Source: Caulobacter sp. SLTY (GTDB taxonomy: Bacteria > Pseudomonadota > Alphaproteobacteria > Caulobacterales > Caulobacteraceae). Taken from it: a DNA stretch of 64,000 bases. Under the pieces are notes generated by a model. The model was not told the origin of the DNA and did no database searches. It saw only the letters and a program-made list of their open reading frames with translations. The position numbers and the translations under genes were made by a program. This document shows positions 43,820 to 54,394 of this stretch, in pieces. The stretch spans positions 1 through 64,000 of the forward strand of contig NZ_JAAALA010000009.1 of the NCBI RefSeq assembly GCF_009905535.1, written 5' to 3'. The number at the start of each line of letters is the position of its first letter. The stretch's first letter is position 1.

Positions 43820-44857
43820 ATGTCGGTCTTCGAGAAATACCTTTCGGTCTGGGTGGCCCTGTGCATCGTCGCGGGGATCGCGCTGGGCGCCATGGCGCCG
43901 GATGCCTTCGCGGCCATCGCGGGACTGGAGGTGGCCAAGGTCAACCTGCCGGTGGCCGTGTTGGTCTGGCTGATGATCATCCCGATGCTGGTGCGGATCG
44001 ACTTTTCCGCCCTGCGCGGGGTGGCGGCCCACTGGCGCGGCATCGGGGTGACCCTGTTCGTCAACTGGGCGATCAAGCCGTTCTCGATGGCGCTGCTGGC
44101 CTGGGTTTTCGTGGGCTGGCTGTTTCGGCCGCTGCTGCCGGCCGACCAGATCGAAAGCTATATCGCCGGGCTGATCATCCTGGCGGCGGCGCCCTGCACG
44201 GCCATGGTCTTTGTCTGGAGCCACCTGACCAAGGGCGAGCCGCATTTCACCCTCAGCCAGGTGGCCCTCAACGACGCCATCATGATCGTGGCCTTCGCGC
44301 CGATCGTCGGGCTGCTGCTGGGACTGGCGTCGATCGTCGTGCCCTGGAGCACCCTGCTGCTCTCGGTGCTGCTCTATATCGTCGTGCCGGTGATCATCGC
44401 CCAGCTGCTGCGGCGGGGCCTGCTGGCGCGGGGCGAGGCGGCGCTGGCCGGGGCTCTGAAGGCCCTGGGGCCGGTGTCGATCGCCGCCCTGCTGGCCACC
44501 CTGGTGCTGCTGTTCGCCTTCCAGGGCGAGCAGATCCTCAGCCAGCCGCTGGTCATCGCCCTCTTGGCCGTGCCGATCCTGATCCAGGTCTATCTGAACG
44601 CCGGGGCGGCCTATCTGTTGAACCGGGCGGCGGGCGAGGCCCATTGCGTGGCCGGACCCTCCGCGCTGATCGGGGCCAGCAACTTCTTCGAGCTGGCGGT
44701 GGCGGCGGCCATCAGCCTGTTCGGGGTGACATCCGGCGCCGCCCTGGCCACGGTGGTGGGGGTGCTGATCGAGGTGCCGGTGATGCTGTCGGTGGTCTGG
44801 ATCGTGAACCGATCCAAGGGCTGGTACGAGCGCGGCCTGAGCCGCCCAACCGAATAG
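43820..44857 (+). CDS. acr3: Arsenite efflux transporter, ACR3 family
   Basis: A 345-aa inner-membrane transporter with about ten membrane helices. ACR3 markers are MFEK-like MSVFEKYLSVWVALCIVAGI, the MIIPMLVRIDFSAL segment, NWAIKPFSMALLAWVFVGWL, the conserved AAAPCTAMVFVWSHLTKGEP with the functional Cys, and GASNFFELAVAAAISLFG. It exports arsenite using the membrane potential or protons. AGGAGGGGG at 43802-43810 is a strong ribosome-binding site. It is the last gene of arsR-arsI-acr3; no arsC or arsM is adjacent. A strong hairpin follows. Confidence 0.95.
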   Translation: MSVFEKYLSVWVALCIVAGIALGAMAPDAFAAIAGLEVAKVNLPVAVLVWLMIIPMLVRIDFSALRGVAAHWRGIGVTLFVNWAIKPFSMALLAWVFVGWLFRPLLPADQIESYIAGLIILAAAPCTAMVFVWSHLTKGEPHFTLSQVALNDAIMIVAFAPIVGLLLGLASIVVPWSTLLLSVLLYIVVPVIIAQLLRRGLLARGEAALAGALKALGPVSIAALLATLVLLFAFQGEQILSQPLVIALLAVPILIQVYLNAGAAYLLNRAAGEAHCVAGPSALIGASNFFELAVAAAISLFGVTSGAALATVVGVLIEVPVMLSVVWIVNRSKGWYERGLSRPTE

Positions 44858-44881
44858 GGAGCGGCCGGCGCGGCCGCTCCC
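44857..44881. terminator. Bidirectional terminator between acr3 and the next gene
   Basis: GGGAGCGGCC (44857-44866) and GGCCGCTCCC (44872-44881) form a perfect 10-bp stem with a GGCGC loop between two convergent genes. It starts at the last base of the acr3 stop codon. Its position suits termination from both sides. Confidence 0.65.
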
Positions 44882-44891
44882 GTCTTCAGGT

Positions 44892-45209
44892 CTACTTTCC
44901 GGCGGCCGGAATCTTGGCCAGATCCGCGTCGATGGCGGCCAGCAACGTATCGGGCAGGCGGTCGGGGGCGTACTGCTGGATTTCCTTCAGCGGCAGGCCC
45001 TTCACCGGCTCGATCTCGGTGCTCTTGCTGATGCCGGGCATGTGCTTTTCGAGCACGGCGGCGGTGGCCGGGTTGGCCAGCAGGTCGCCGAGCGGGGTCT
45101 TGGCCGTGGAGTAGGCCGGGGCGGCGGCGGCGGGCGCGTCCTGGGCCAGGACGACGGTGGCCGGAGCGGCGGCGGCCAGCAGGGCCAGGGTGAGGGCGAG
45201 GGTCTTCAT
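44892..45209 (-). CDS. Small exported protein, 105 aa
   Basis: MKTLALTLALLAAAAPATVVLA is a clear Sec signal peptide with cleavage near residue 23. The mature protein is short: an Ala/Pro-rich start, then STAKTPLGDLLANPATAAVL, EKHMPGISKSTEIEPVKGLP and LKEIQQYAPDRLPDTLLAAI. The segment pattern (a last helix that samples LxxID-L) resembles small periplasmic proteins found next to beta-glucosidases and carboxylesterases, but I assign no function. The start at 45209 was chosen since the longer frame (45296) would put a long hydrophilic stretch before the signal. Confidence 0.65.
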   Translation of the reverse strand: MKTLALTLALLAAAAPATVVLAQDAPAAAAPAYSTAKTPLGDLLANPATAAVLEKHMPGISKSTEIEPVKGLPLKEIQQYAPDRLPDTLLAAIDADLAKIPAAGK

Positions 45210-45292
45210 GGGGATTCCCGATATGATGCGACCGCGCTCTGACGGCGCGGCGGCGCACAGTGCGTCAGGGTTGCTGTGGCGCCAATGGGGAA

Positions 45293-46348
45293 TCATTCGC
45301 GGCCTTCGAGGATGGCCAGCGCCTGTTTGGCCAGCATCGGCGTGCCGTTCTCGGCCGGACGCTCGCTGGCCGCCTGGCCGGAGAGGACGCGGCGGTAGAC
45401 CCCCTGGCTGATTGAGGCCAAGCGGAAGATGCCGAAGGCCATGTAGAAGGGCCAGTCCTCGATGCCGTCGCGCCCCGTTCGGCGGCAGTAGGCCGCGACG
45501 TAGTCGGCCTCGGTGGGGATGCCGCTGGTGGCGAAATCGACCCCGTCCAGGCTGCCCCAGCCGGGGGAGTGGGAGCGCCAGATAAAGCCGTTGTAGGCGA
45601 TGTCGGCCAGGGGGTGGCCGATGGTGCAGAGCTCCCAGTCGAGCACGGCGATCAGCCTGGGCTCGGTGGGGTGGAACATGACGTTTTCCAGCCGATAGTC
45701 GCCGTGGGCGATGCTGACGCTGTCGTCGGCCGGGATACGGGCCGGCAGGGCCTCGATCAGGGCCTCCATCTCGGGGATGACCTCGGTCTCGGCGCCCCGG
45801 TACTGCTTGGTCCAGCGGGCGACCTGGCGTTCGAAATAGCCGCCGGCCTTGCCGAAGTCCTCCAGGCCCACGGCGCGGAAGTCGACCTGGTGGAGTTTGG
45901 CCAGGGTGGCATTGAGATCGTCATAGACGGCGGCGCGTTCGGCGGGGGTCAGGTCCGGCAAGGTCGCGTCGCGGAAGATGCGGCCGGGCAGGTAGTCCAT
46001 GACGTAGAAGGCCGTGCCGATCACCGCATCGTCGGTGCAGAGGGCGCGCATCCTGGGGACCGGGACCTGGCCCTCCAGCGCCTTCATCACCCGGTATTCG
46101 CGGTCGACCTGGTGGGCGCTGGCCAGCAGCACGCCGGGCGGCTTCTTGCGCAGGACGTAGCGGAGCGGGCCGTCCGGGCCGTCGGTGGTCAGGAGGAAGG
46201 TGGGGTTGGAGGCGCCGCCCTGGAACTGCTGGACCTGCATGTTTGCGCCGAAGCCCGGGACCTCGCGGTTCAGCCACGCCTCCAGCGGGGCCGGGTCGAA
46301 CCAGTGGGCTGGGACGACGTCGCGAACGGGGGGATCGTTGGGGTTCAT
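45293..46348 (-). CDS. Aminoglycoside-phosphotransferase-family protein (ACAD10-like kinase domain)
   Basis: A 351-aa kinase-fold protein. The substrate/ATP lobe begins FQGGASNPTFLLTTDG with RKKPPGVLLASAHQVDREYR; Brenner's catalytic motif is SIAHGDYRLENVMFHP and the metal Asp is in AVLDWELCTIGHPLADIAY. This subfamily resembles the kinase half of mammalian ACAD10/11, which phosphorylates 4-hydroxyacyl-CoAs, rather than true aminoglycoside-resistance enzymes. The divergent crotonase gene fits an acyl-CoA pathway. The start at 46348 (MNPNDPPVR) is used; a frame extending to 46423 is possible. Confidence 0.85.
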   Translation of the reverse strand: MNPNDPPVRDVVPAHWFDPAPLEAWLNREVPGFGANMQVQQFQGGASNPTFLLTTDGPDGPLRYVLRKKPPGVLLASAHQVDREYRVMKALEGQVPVPRMRALCTDDAVIGTAFYVMDYLPGRIFRDATLPDLTPAERAAVYDDLNATLAKLHQVDFRAVGLEDFGKAGGYFERQVARWTKQYRGAETEVIPEMEALIEALPARIPADDSVSIAHGDYRLENVMFHPTEPRLIAVLDWELCTIGHPLADIAYNGFIWRSHSPGWGSLDGVDFATSGIPTEADYVAAYCRRTGRDGIEDWPFYMAFGIFRLASISQGVYRRVLSGQAASERPAENGTPMLAKQALAILEGRE

Positions 46349-46440
46349 GTCGGCGATTCCTCTTGTGGGCGGAAAGATGCTCGCTTTCCCCACCGGCGCC
46401 TCAAGGATTGTCTTTGAAAGCATAAGGGAGGAGCCAGTCC

Positions 46441-47232
46441 ATGGCCGAGGAAACCGTCACATACGTGGTCGAGGACCATGTCGCGATCATCACCCTGAAC
46501 CGGCCCGAACAGCGCAACGCGCTGAACTGGGACGCCTATGCCAAGCTGGAGCAATACCTGCGCAAGGCGGTGACCGATGTGGAGGCGCGGTGTGTGATCG
46601 TCACCGGCGCCGACCCGGCCTTCTGTTCGGGCGACGATGTGCGGGAGATCATGGCTGGGCCCAAGGCGGTGTCGGCCGACACCACGCCGGTGGTGCGTCA
46701 CAAGCCGACCCCGGCGGCGATGGCCGCGCTGGAGTGCGACAAGCCGCTGATCGCGGCGGTCAACGGGGCGGCGGTGGGCTGGGGGATGGAGCTGGCGCTC
46801 TATGCCGACATCCGCATCTGTTCGGAGAAGGCCAAGTTCGCCGAGCTGTTCATCAAGCGGGGGCTGGTCTGTGATGTCGGCGGCTTCTACCGGCTGCCGA
46901 GCATCGTCGGGCCGGCCAAGGCGGCGGAGCTGTTGTTCACCGGCGATGTGATCGGGGCGGAAGAGGCGCTGCGCATCGGGCTGGTCAGCGAAGTGACGCC
47001 GCATGATCAGCTGATGCCCCGGGCCAAGGCGCTGGCGGCCCGGATCGCGGTCAACCCGCCGCTGGCCCTGCGTTACATGAAGGAAGGGCTGCGACGCGGG
47101 ACCTATGGCGACCCGCGCGACCTGGGCGGCTGGGCCATCGAGACGATCCGCGCTCTGATGAAGACCGAGGACCACAAGGAGGGCGTGGCCAGCTTCCTCG
47201 AAAAGCGCGAGCCGGTGTTCAAGGGGCGGTAG
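46441..47232 (+). CDS. Enoyl-CoA hydratase/isomerase family protein
   Basis: A 263-aa crotonase. It has the N-terminal [20 protein letters not shown], the oxyanion segments [12 protein letters not shown] and [19 protein letters not shown], with Glu in GMELA and in [11 protein letters not shown] at catalytic positions. The CoA-binding C-terminus [12 protein letters not shown] is typical. Its neighbour, a divergently read kinase-fold gene, suggests a short acyl-CoA pathway. GGGAGGAGCC upstream is a good ribosome-binding site. The 3' end overlaps nhaA by 14 bases in a convergent arrangement. Confidence 0.92.
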   Translation: MAEETVTYVVEDHVAIITLNRPEQRNALNWDAYAKLEQYLRKAVTDVEARCVIVTGADPAFCSGDDVREIMAGPKAVSADTTPVVRHKPTPAAMAALECDKPLIAAVNGAAVGWGMELALYADIRICSEKAKFAELFIKRGLVCDVGGFYRLPSIVGPAKAAELLFTGDVIGAEEALRIGLVSEVTPHDQLMPRAKALAARIAVNPPLALRYMKEGLRRGTYGDPRDLGGWAIETIRALMKTEDHKEGVASFLEKREPVFKGR

Positions 47233-48478
47233 CGGGGTCTTCCTTGACCGCTTGCGGCGGCGCGGCCGGGGCGCCCATGCGGATGATGGCGGCGCCGACC
47301 AGGGCGGAGACGAGGGACCCGAGGAGGACGCCCATCTTGGTCTCCTCGATCAGCAGGGGGTCGGTGTAGGCCAGGTTGCCGATGAACAGGCTCATGGTGA
47401 AGCCGATGCCGCAGAGGACGGAGACACCGTAGAGCTGGGCCCAGTTGGCGTCGCGCGGCATGTCGACCAGGCGGGTCTTGATCAGCAGCCAGGCGGTGGA
47501 GAAGACGCCGATCTGCTTGCCGATGAACAGGCCGAGCGCCACGCCGAGCGGCAGGGGTTCCAGCAGGATCGACAGCTTGAACCCGGCGAAGGACAGGCCG
47601 GCGTTGGCGAAGCCGAAGATGGGCACGACCAAAAAGGCGACCGGCTTGTGCAGGGCATGCTCCAGCCGGTGCAGCGGCGAGTGGTCGTGGGCGTGGGAAT
47701 CGATGTGGTCGGGCTCGGCCGGCGTGCGGCGCAGGGGGATGAACATGGCCAGGGCGACGCCGGCCAGGGTGGCGTGGATCCCCGATTCCAGCACGCAGTA
47801 CCAGAGGGCCAGGCCGGTCAGGATGTAGGGCCAGAGCACCGTCACCTTCAGCCGGTTGAGCACCAGCAGCACCCCCAGCAGGGCGCCGGCCGCGCCGAGC
47901 GCGACCCAGTGAAGCTCCGCCGTGTAGAAGATGGCGATGATCAGGATGGCGGCGAGGTCATCGATGATGGCCACGGCGGTGAGGAAGATCTTAAGCGAGG
48001 TGGGGGCGCGGCTGCCCAGGAGGGCCAGCACCCCGAGCGCGAAGGCGATGTCGGTGGCCGAGGGGATGGCCCAGCCGGCCCGGGTGGCCGGGTTGGCGGC
48101 ATTGAAGGCCAGGAAGATGGCCGCCGGCACGATCACCCCGCCCAGCGCCGCCACCCCGGGCAGCAGCGCGTTGGAGAAGCGGGACAGCTGGCCATCCAGC
48201 ACCTCGCGTTTGATCTCCAGGCCGACCAGCAGGAAGAACAGGGCCATCAGCCCGTCGTTGATCCAGTGCAGCAGGGTCTCGCGCAGGTGGAAGGCGCCGA
48301 TCTCGAAGCCGAACTTGGTGTCGAGAGCGCCGAAGTAGCCTGCGGCCAGCGGCGAGTTGGCGACCAGCAGGGCCAGGGCGGCGGCGGCCATCAGCACATA
48401 GCCGCCGGAGGTTTCGTTGACGAGGAAGGCGCGCAGGGCCGAGACGGGGCGGGATCGGGCGATGGCGGACTTGTTCAT
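47219..48478 (-). CDS. nhaA: Na+/H+ antiporter NhaA
   Basis: A 419-aa integral membrane antiporter with about 12 helices. Family signatures are the N-terminal [20 protein letters not shown], the [20 protein letters not shown] motif, [20 protein letters not shown] (containing the discontinuous helix Thr and the paired Asp region) and [19 protein letters not shown], which has the two transport Asp residues. It imports protons and exports Na+ at alkaline pH. The ATG at 48478 ([10 protein letters not shown]) is used; a GTG nine codons upstream (48505) is an alternative. The stop region overlaps the convergent crotonase gene. Confidence 0.95.
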   Translation of the reverse strand: MNKSAIARSRPVSALRAFLVNETSGGYVLMAAAALALLVANSPLAAGYFGALDTKFGFEIGAFHLRETLLHWINDGLMALFFLLVGLEIKREVLDGQLSRFSNALLPGVAALGGVIVPAAIFLAFNAANPATRAGWAIPSATDIAFALGVLALLGSRAPTSLKIFLTAVAIIDDLAAILIIAIFYTAELHWVALGAAGALLGVLLVLNRLKVTVLWPYILTGLALWYCVLESGIHATLAGVALAMFIPLRRTPAEPDHIDSHAHDHSPLHRLEHALHKPVAFLVVPIFGFANAGLSFAGFKLSILLEPLPLGVALGLFIGKQIGVFSTAWLLIKTRLVDMPRDANWAQLYGVSVLCGIGFTMSLFIGNLAYTDPLLIEETKMGVLLGSLVSALVGAAIIRMGAPAAPPQAVKEDPATAP

Positions 48479-48600
48479 GGGGTCGATGTTTAGCGCAGCG
48501 GACACGAAAAGGGGCCAAAATCGACCCGCCCGCGCCCGGTTTTGCTGGTCCGGGGGTCTGGCTCGGGGCAGACTTCGGCGACGGTTTCGGAGGGGCGCCG

Positions 48601-49572
48601 ATGTCTGTTCTGGTCTCGATCGGGCTTGGCCTGGCGTTGCTGATCATCGGCGGCGAGGTGCTGGTGCGGGGGGCTTCCAGCGCCGCCCGCAAGCTGGGTG
48701 TCAGCCCCCTGATGATCGGCCTGACCCTGGTCGGGTTCGGCACCTCGACCCCTGAACTGGTGACCAGCCTGCAGGCGGCGTTTGCCGGATCGCCGGGGAT
48801 CGCGGTCGGCAATGTGGTCGGCTCCAACATCTCCAACGCCCTGCTGATCCTGGGGCTGACGGCGCTGATCGCGCCCATAGCGGTGGACCGGCGCGCCTTC
48901 CTGCGGGACGGGCCGATGCTGGCGCTGGTCACCGGGGCGGCGGTCTGGGTGCTGTTGCAGGGCGAGCTGACCCAGAGGCTCGGCCTGATCGCTGTCGGTG
49001 TGCTGGCGGCCTACATCCTGCTGGTCTGGTTGCTGGAGCGGAAGCGGCCGGACGCCGAGGGCGAGCGGATCGAGGACGAAGCCGACCTGATGTCGGGCTG
49101 GCGCGGCAGCCCCTGGCTTGCCCTGTTGCTCGCCGTGGTCGGGATCGGCCTGACCATCGTCGGGGCGCGGTTCCTGGTCGATGGGTCGGTCAGCCTGGCG
49201 CGCAGCTATGGGGTGTCGGACACGGTGGTTGGCCTGACCATCGTGGCGGTCGGCACCTCGATGCCGGAGCTGGTCACCAGCGTTATCGCCGCCCTCCGCA
49301 AGCAGGGGGATGTGGCGCTGGGAAACATCATCGGCTCGAACCTCTACAACCTGCTGGGCATCCTGGGGATCACGGCCATCATCAAGCCGATCCCGGTCCC
49401 GCCGGAGATGCTGGCGGTGGATGTCTGGGTGCTGGCGGGGGCAACGGCGGCGGTGATCCTGTTCGCCTTCCGGAGCCTGAAGATCTCACGCATGGAAGGT
49501 CTGCTCCTGATGGCCGGCTATGGCGGCTACATGGCCTGGCTGCTGTGGTCGGCAGGGGTGTTGCGCCCCTGA
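48601..49572 (+). CDS. Calcium/sodium antiporter, YrbG-like CaCA family
   Basis: A 323-aa membrane exchanger built of two inverted repeats of five helices. The alpha-1 repeat is [21 protein letters not shown] with [16 protein letters not shown], and the alpha-2 repeat is [21 protein letters not shown] with [16 protein letters not shown]; Glu and Asn/Ser in these repeats coordinate cations. A hydrophilic loop lies near residues 145-165. It probably exchanges Ca2+ or K+ against Na+. The ATG at 48601 follows GGAGGGGCGCCG. Transcribed away from nhaA. Confidence 0.93.
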   Translation: MSVLVSIGLGLALLIIGGEVLVRGASSAARKLGVSPLMIGLTLVGFGTSTPELVTSLQAAFAGSPGIAVGNVVGSNISNALLILGLTALIAPIAVDRRAFLRDGPMLALVTGAAVWVLLQGELTQRLGLIAVGVLAAYILLVWLLERKRPDAEGERIEDEADLMSGWRGSPWLALLLAVVGIGLTIVGARFLVDGSVSLARSYGVSDTVVGLTIVAVGTSMPELVTSVIAALRKQGDVALGNIIGSNLYNLLGILGITAIIKPIPVPPEMLAVDVWVLAGATAAVILFAFRSLKISRMEGLLLMAGYGGYMAWLLWSAGVLRP

Positions 49573-49625
49573 CGCGGGCCCGATTGTCCTTGTGAGGCAG
49601 GGGCGGGCCGCTCACTGTGGCGGGC

Positions 49626-50246
49626 ATGAGTGCTCCGCCCTTCACCGTCCTCGAGGCCTCGCTGGAAGAGGCCGCCGCGATCCGGGCGGCGGTGCGGACC
49701 GCCGACCCCGCGCTGATCGCGCCGACGGCGCGGGTGGCGGGGCCGCAGGACATCCAGGGGCTGGTGGCGCTGCTTTCCGACCCGCTGGTGTCGGGGCCGA
49801 TCTATGACATTCCCAGGCCCATCGACGCCGGCCGGATCGGCGCCTGGATCGCCCGGTCGGAGCGGTTGCGCCAGGCCGGGGAGGCGTTGCTGACCGTTAC
49901 CCTCGACGAGGCGGGGAAGGTGGCGGCCTATTCGCGGTTCACCGTCTGGCCGGAGCGGTCGTCGGCGGAGGTGGCGGGGGCCCGGCGGGCGGACACGCAG
50001 AACTCCGGCAAGGGCGCGGAGGGCGCGGCGCGGACCTTCGGCTTCATGTTCGAGGTGCTGGGGGTGCGGCTGGTCGGACTGACCGCGGCGCTGGACAATG
50101 AGCGGTCGGCGCGGGTGATCGAGGCGGCGGGGTTCACCCCCATGGGCGAGCGGCTGAGCGCCCTGCCGGACGGCGGTTCGCGGCGGTCGCTGTACTGGGA
50201 AATGACGCGGGAGGATTGGCTGACGCGGCGGCGCCTGTTCACATAG
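49626..50246 (+). CDS. GNAT-like N-acetyltransferase
   Basis: A 206-aa protein with GNAT character mainly in the second half: strand AYSRFTVWPERSSAEVAGARR, then a helix and LVGLTAALDNERSARVIEAAGFTP (about 150-173), the typical late GNAT motif in which Asn-Glu-x-Ser-Ala precedes the acceptor-side helix. The canonical acetyl-CoA loop Q/RxxGxG/A is poorly preserved (RRADTQNSGKGAEGA may fill it). The ATG at 49626 was chosen over a GTG at 49617. The substrate is unknown. A ribosomal-protein or small-amine acetyltransferase is possible. It precedes an aldehyde dehydrogenase gene by 30 bases. Confidence 0.7.
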   Translation: MSAPPFTVLEASLEEAAAIRAAVRTADPALIAPTARVAGPQDIQGLVALLSDPLVSGPIYDIPRPIDAGRIGAWIARSERLRQAGEALLTVTLDEAGKVAAYSRFTVWPERSSAEVAGARRADTQNSGKGAEGAARTFGFMFEVLGVRLVGLTAALDNERSARVIEAAGFTPMGERLSALPDGGSRRSLYWEMTREDWLTRRRLFT

Positions 50247-50276
50247 GGGGCAGGGAAAATGAGGAGACGCGAGGCT

Positions 50277-51707
<1,431 letters not shown>

Positions 51708-51741
51708 GGGATTTTCCACCACGCTGACGCCGTCCAGCAGG

Positions 51742-51880
51742 CCGTCATCCCGGAAAGCGCGTCGCGCTTATCCGGGACCCAGGGGTTGCAGCGCGCCGGC
51801 CGCAAAGCCGTGTTCGATAGCGAGATCCCGCACTCCTGGGTCCCGGCTCTCCGCGCTTCGCGCTCCGGCCGGGATGACGG
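51742..51880. repeat. GTCATCCCGG-type palindromic repeat
   Basis: CCGTCATCCCGG (51742-51753) is inverted as CCGGGATGACGG (51869-51880). Inside, TCCGGGACCCAGGGG (51771-51785) is nearly inverted as CTCCTGGGTCCCGG (51834-51846), forming a nested palindrome of 139 bases between two convergent genes. GTCATCCCGG-ended palindromes are common interspersed intergenic repeats in alphaproteobacteria. Only this copy was noticed in the window. Confidence 0.65.
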
Positions 51881-51913
51881 CGGGGTGTTGAGCCGGTCCG
51901 GGCAGGGCTCGGG

Positions 51914-54253
51914 TCAGAAGCTCTTCCCCACCCTGACCCCGATGGTCCGCGGCTGGTTCGGCACGCTGTAGACCGCGCCGCCGCAGACGGCTTCGGCGCA
52001 TTGGGCGTAGCGGTAGAGGCTGGCGCGTTCGTCGAAGAGGTTGATGGCGAACAGTTCCATGCGCCAGTCGTCGCGCTTGAGGCCGACGTTGAAGTCGAAG
52101 GTGGTCCAGGCTTCCTGCTTGCCGATGATGGCCCGCTCGGAGAGGCGCAGGTCGGTCCAGGCGCCGCTCTGGGCGACCCAGCTGCCCTGGACGTGGCCGT
52201 CCATGTCGGCCAGCTGGAAGTCGTAGCGGGCGGTCAGGTTGCCCTTGAGCTTGGGGGTCACCGGCAGGGCGGTGCCGCTGGGCGCCAGGGGGGCGACGCA
52301 CTGGGTCACCGGGTTGCCGTTGAGGTCGGTGAAGCCGCAGTAGTTCTCGGTCAGCTCCGCCTCGGTGTAGGCGGCGCCGCCGGACAGGGTGAGGTTGGAG
52401 GTCGGGCGCCAGACGATGTCGCTCTCGATGCCCCAGATCTCGGCCTGGGCGGCGTTCTTGATCTCGGTCAGGCCGTTGGCGCCGAGGATTGAGAACTGGA
52501 AGTCCTCCCACTGCTCGAAATAGACGGCGCCGTTCCAGCGTAGCGAGCCGCCCGCCCACATGGTCTTCCAGCCCAGCTCATAGTTGGTCAGGAAGTCGGA
52601 CTGGTAGGGCGGCAGGGTGCCGCGGCGGTTGATGCCGCCGGGCCTAAAGCCGGTCGACCAGGTGCCGTAGACCATGCGGTCGTCGTCGATCTTCCAGGTG
52701 ATGTTGAGGCGGTGGGTGAAGTCCTCCTCCTCGGTCACCTTGATCAGGTTGGTGCAGGGGGCGCCGGAGGTGACCGGCGGGGCGAAACAGGCCGCCTCGC
52801 CGTTGGAGCTGTAGCCGGCCGAGAAGCCGAAGAAGCCCTTCAGGCCGTTCTCGGTCTTGAAGGCGCGTACCCCGCCGGTCACGGTGAGGGCGGGGGTGAT
52901 GTCGAAGCTGATCTCGCCGAAGGCGGCGGTCTCGGTGTCTTCCCGAAGCTGCTTGGTCAGCCAGATGGTGTCTTCCCAGCCGGTCACCGAGATCGAGCTG
53001 GCCAGGCCGTCGATGATGTAGCGCTGCTCGATGTCGTGGGTCTGGTTCTGGTAGAACAGGCCGGCCACGAAACGCAGGCGATGCTCGCTGGGCGAGGCGA
53101 CGCGGATCTCGTGGCTTTCCTTGGTGTAGCCGTCCTTGGCCTTGATGTACTGGGTCGGGTCGATGGGGTTGCCCAGGTCGTCGACCCAGTAGGCGCCGTA
53201 GCCGAACAGGGTGTCGTAGAAGAAGCTGTAGTCGCTGTAGTCTGACTCCGAATCCACGTCGCGCTTCAGGTAGGAGCCGGCGTAGAGCAAGTCGAGGCCG
53301 CCGAGCTTGCCCTCGACCGTCAGGGCCGCCTGGTACCAGCGGTCGTCGGCGCTTTCGGGGCGGTAGCGGGCGATCTGCAGGTCGCCGGTGTCGGGGTTGA
53401 ACGAGAAGTTGCCGTTGCTCTTCTGGCTCTGGCCCATGATCGAGGGGGTGATCGACCAGTCCTCGTTGAGGTCCACCTTCAGCGCCGCCCGGGCCCCGAT
53501 GGTGTCCACGTCATTGTAGTTTTCCTCGGCGTACTGGGCATTGGTGATCGTGCCGCCCCAGGTGGGGTAGAAGCGTGGCGTGAGCACATTGTCGATGTAG
53601 CCCGCGTCGTGGACGTACCAGCCGACCAGGCGGACGGCGGCGCGGTCGCTGAACGGGATGTTGACGTAGCCTTCGGCGCTGTAGCCTTGGTCGCCGCCCG
53701 AGACGGTGTTGGCCTCCACATCGAAGGCGCCGCTGAAGCCGCTGGTGTCGGGCTTGTTGGTGATGATGCGGATGGTGCCGGCCTGGGAGCTGGCGCCGTA
53801 GAGGGTGCCTTGCGGCCCGGCCAGGGCCTCGACCCGCTGGATGTCGTAGACGTGGATGTCCAGGGCGCCCTGGATGGTGGTGATCGGCTGTTCGTCGAGA
53901 TAGACGCCGACGCTAGGCAGGGAGCCGGAGTGGTTGCCGTCCCCGCCGCTGGCCACGCCGCGCATGTAGACGCTGCCGAAGCCGGGGGCGGCGCTGGCGG
54001 TGGAGACCGAGGGCAGGAACTTCACGAAGTCGCCGAAGTCGGAGACCTGCAGCTCGTCGAGCTTCTCACCGCCGAGGGCCTGAAGGCTGACGGGCACGTC
54101 CTGGAGGTTTTCGTCACGCTTCTGGGCCGTGACGATGATCTCGCCGACCATGTTGTCGGCCGGCTCCTGGGCGAAGGCCATGCTGCTGAGCATGGTGGTG
54201 CCGAGCAGGACGGAGGTCCAGATCGTGGTCCGATTAGCGCGCATGGTAGTCAT
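51914..54253 (-). CDS. TonB-dependent outer-membrane receptor
   Basis: A 779-aa outer-membrane beta-barrel. A signal peptide (cleavage after SSMAFA, about residue 28) is followed by a TonB-box-like EIIVTAQKRDENLQDVPVSL, the plug domain (SDFGDFVKFLPSVSTASAAP, VYLDEQPITTIQGALDIHVY, GPQGTLYGASSQAGTIRIIT) and a 22-strand barrel ending GVRVGKSF with a terminal Phe, as needed for BAM assembly. This MAQ-type plug sequence belongs to the large sphingomonad/caulobacter receptor class that takes up polysaccharide fragments, siderophores or small ligands. No ligand can be assigned; the nearby ALDH and sulfotransferase genes do not settle it. Confidence 0.95.
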   Translation of the reverse strand: MTTMRANRTTIWTSVLLGTTMLSSMAFAQEPADNMVGEIIVTAQKRDENLQDVPVSLQALGGEKLDELQVSDFGDFVKFLPSVSTASAAPGFGSVYMRGVASGGDGNHSGSLPSVGVYLDEQPITTIQGALDIHVYDIQRVEALAGPQGTLYGASSQAGTIRIITNKPDTSGFSGAFDVEANTVSGGDQGYSAEGYVNIPFSDRAAVRLVGWYVHDAGYIDNVLTPRFYPTWGGTITNAQYAEENYNDVDTIGARAALKVDLNEDWSITPSIMGQSQKSNGNFSFNPDTGDLQIARYRPESADDRWYQAALTVEGKLGGLDLLYAGSYLKRDVDSESDYSDYSFFYDTLFGYGAYWVDDLGNPIDPTQYIKAKDGYTKESHEIRVASPSEHRLRFVAGLFYQNQTHDIEQRYIIDGLASSISVTGWEDTIWLTKQLREDTETAAFGEISFDITPALTVTGGVRAFKTENGLKGFFGFSAGYSSNGEAACFAPPVTSGAPCTNLIKVTEEEDFTHRLNITWKIDDDRMVYGTWSTGFRPGGINRRGTLPPYQSDFLTNYELGWKTMWAGGSLRWNGAVYFEQWEDFQFSILGANGLTEIKNAAQAEIWGIESDIVWRPTSNLTLSGGAAYTEAELTENYCGFTDLNGNPVTQCVAPLAPSGTALPVTPKLKGNLTARYDFQLADMDGHVQGSWVAQSGAWTDLRLSERAIIGKQEAWTTFDFNVGLKRDDWRMELFAINLFDERASLYRYAQCAEAVCGGAVYSVPNQPRTIGVRVGKSF

Positions 54254-54394
54254 CCCCCGACCTTGGCCCGACTTTGGCGTTTCGCCGTTACGCGAGGCTC
54301 GATCCGAGAGGGAACCGCTGTCAAGCGGGGCGGCCTCGCCCCATGTCGGTTGGATGACGGTTGCCGTTAACTGTGGCGGCCAGAGCGCAGGAAC

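Noticed and set aside
45293-46348. Aminoglycoside resistance gene
   Set aside because: The kinase motifs match the ACAD10/11-like subfamily and the context is acyl-CoA metabolism, so a resistance role is not supported.
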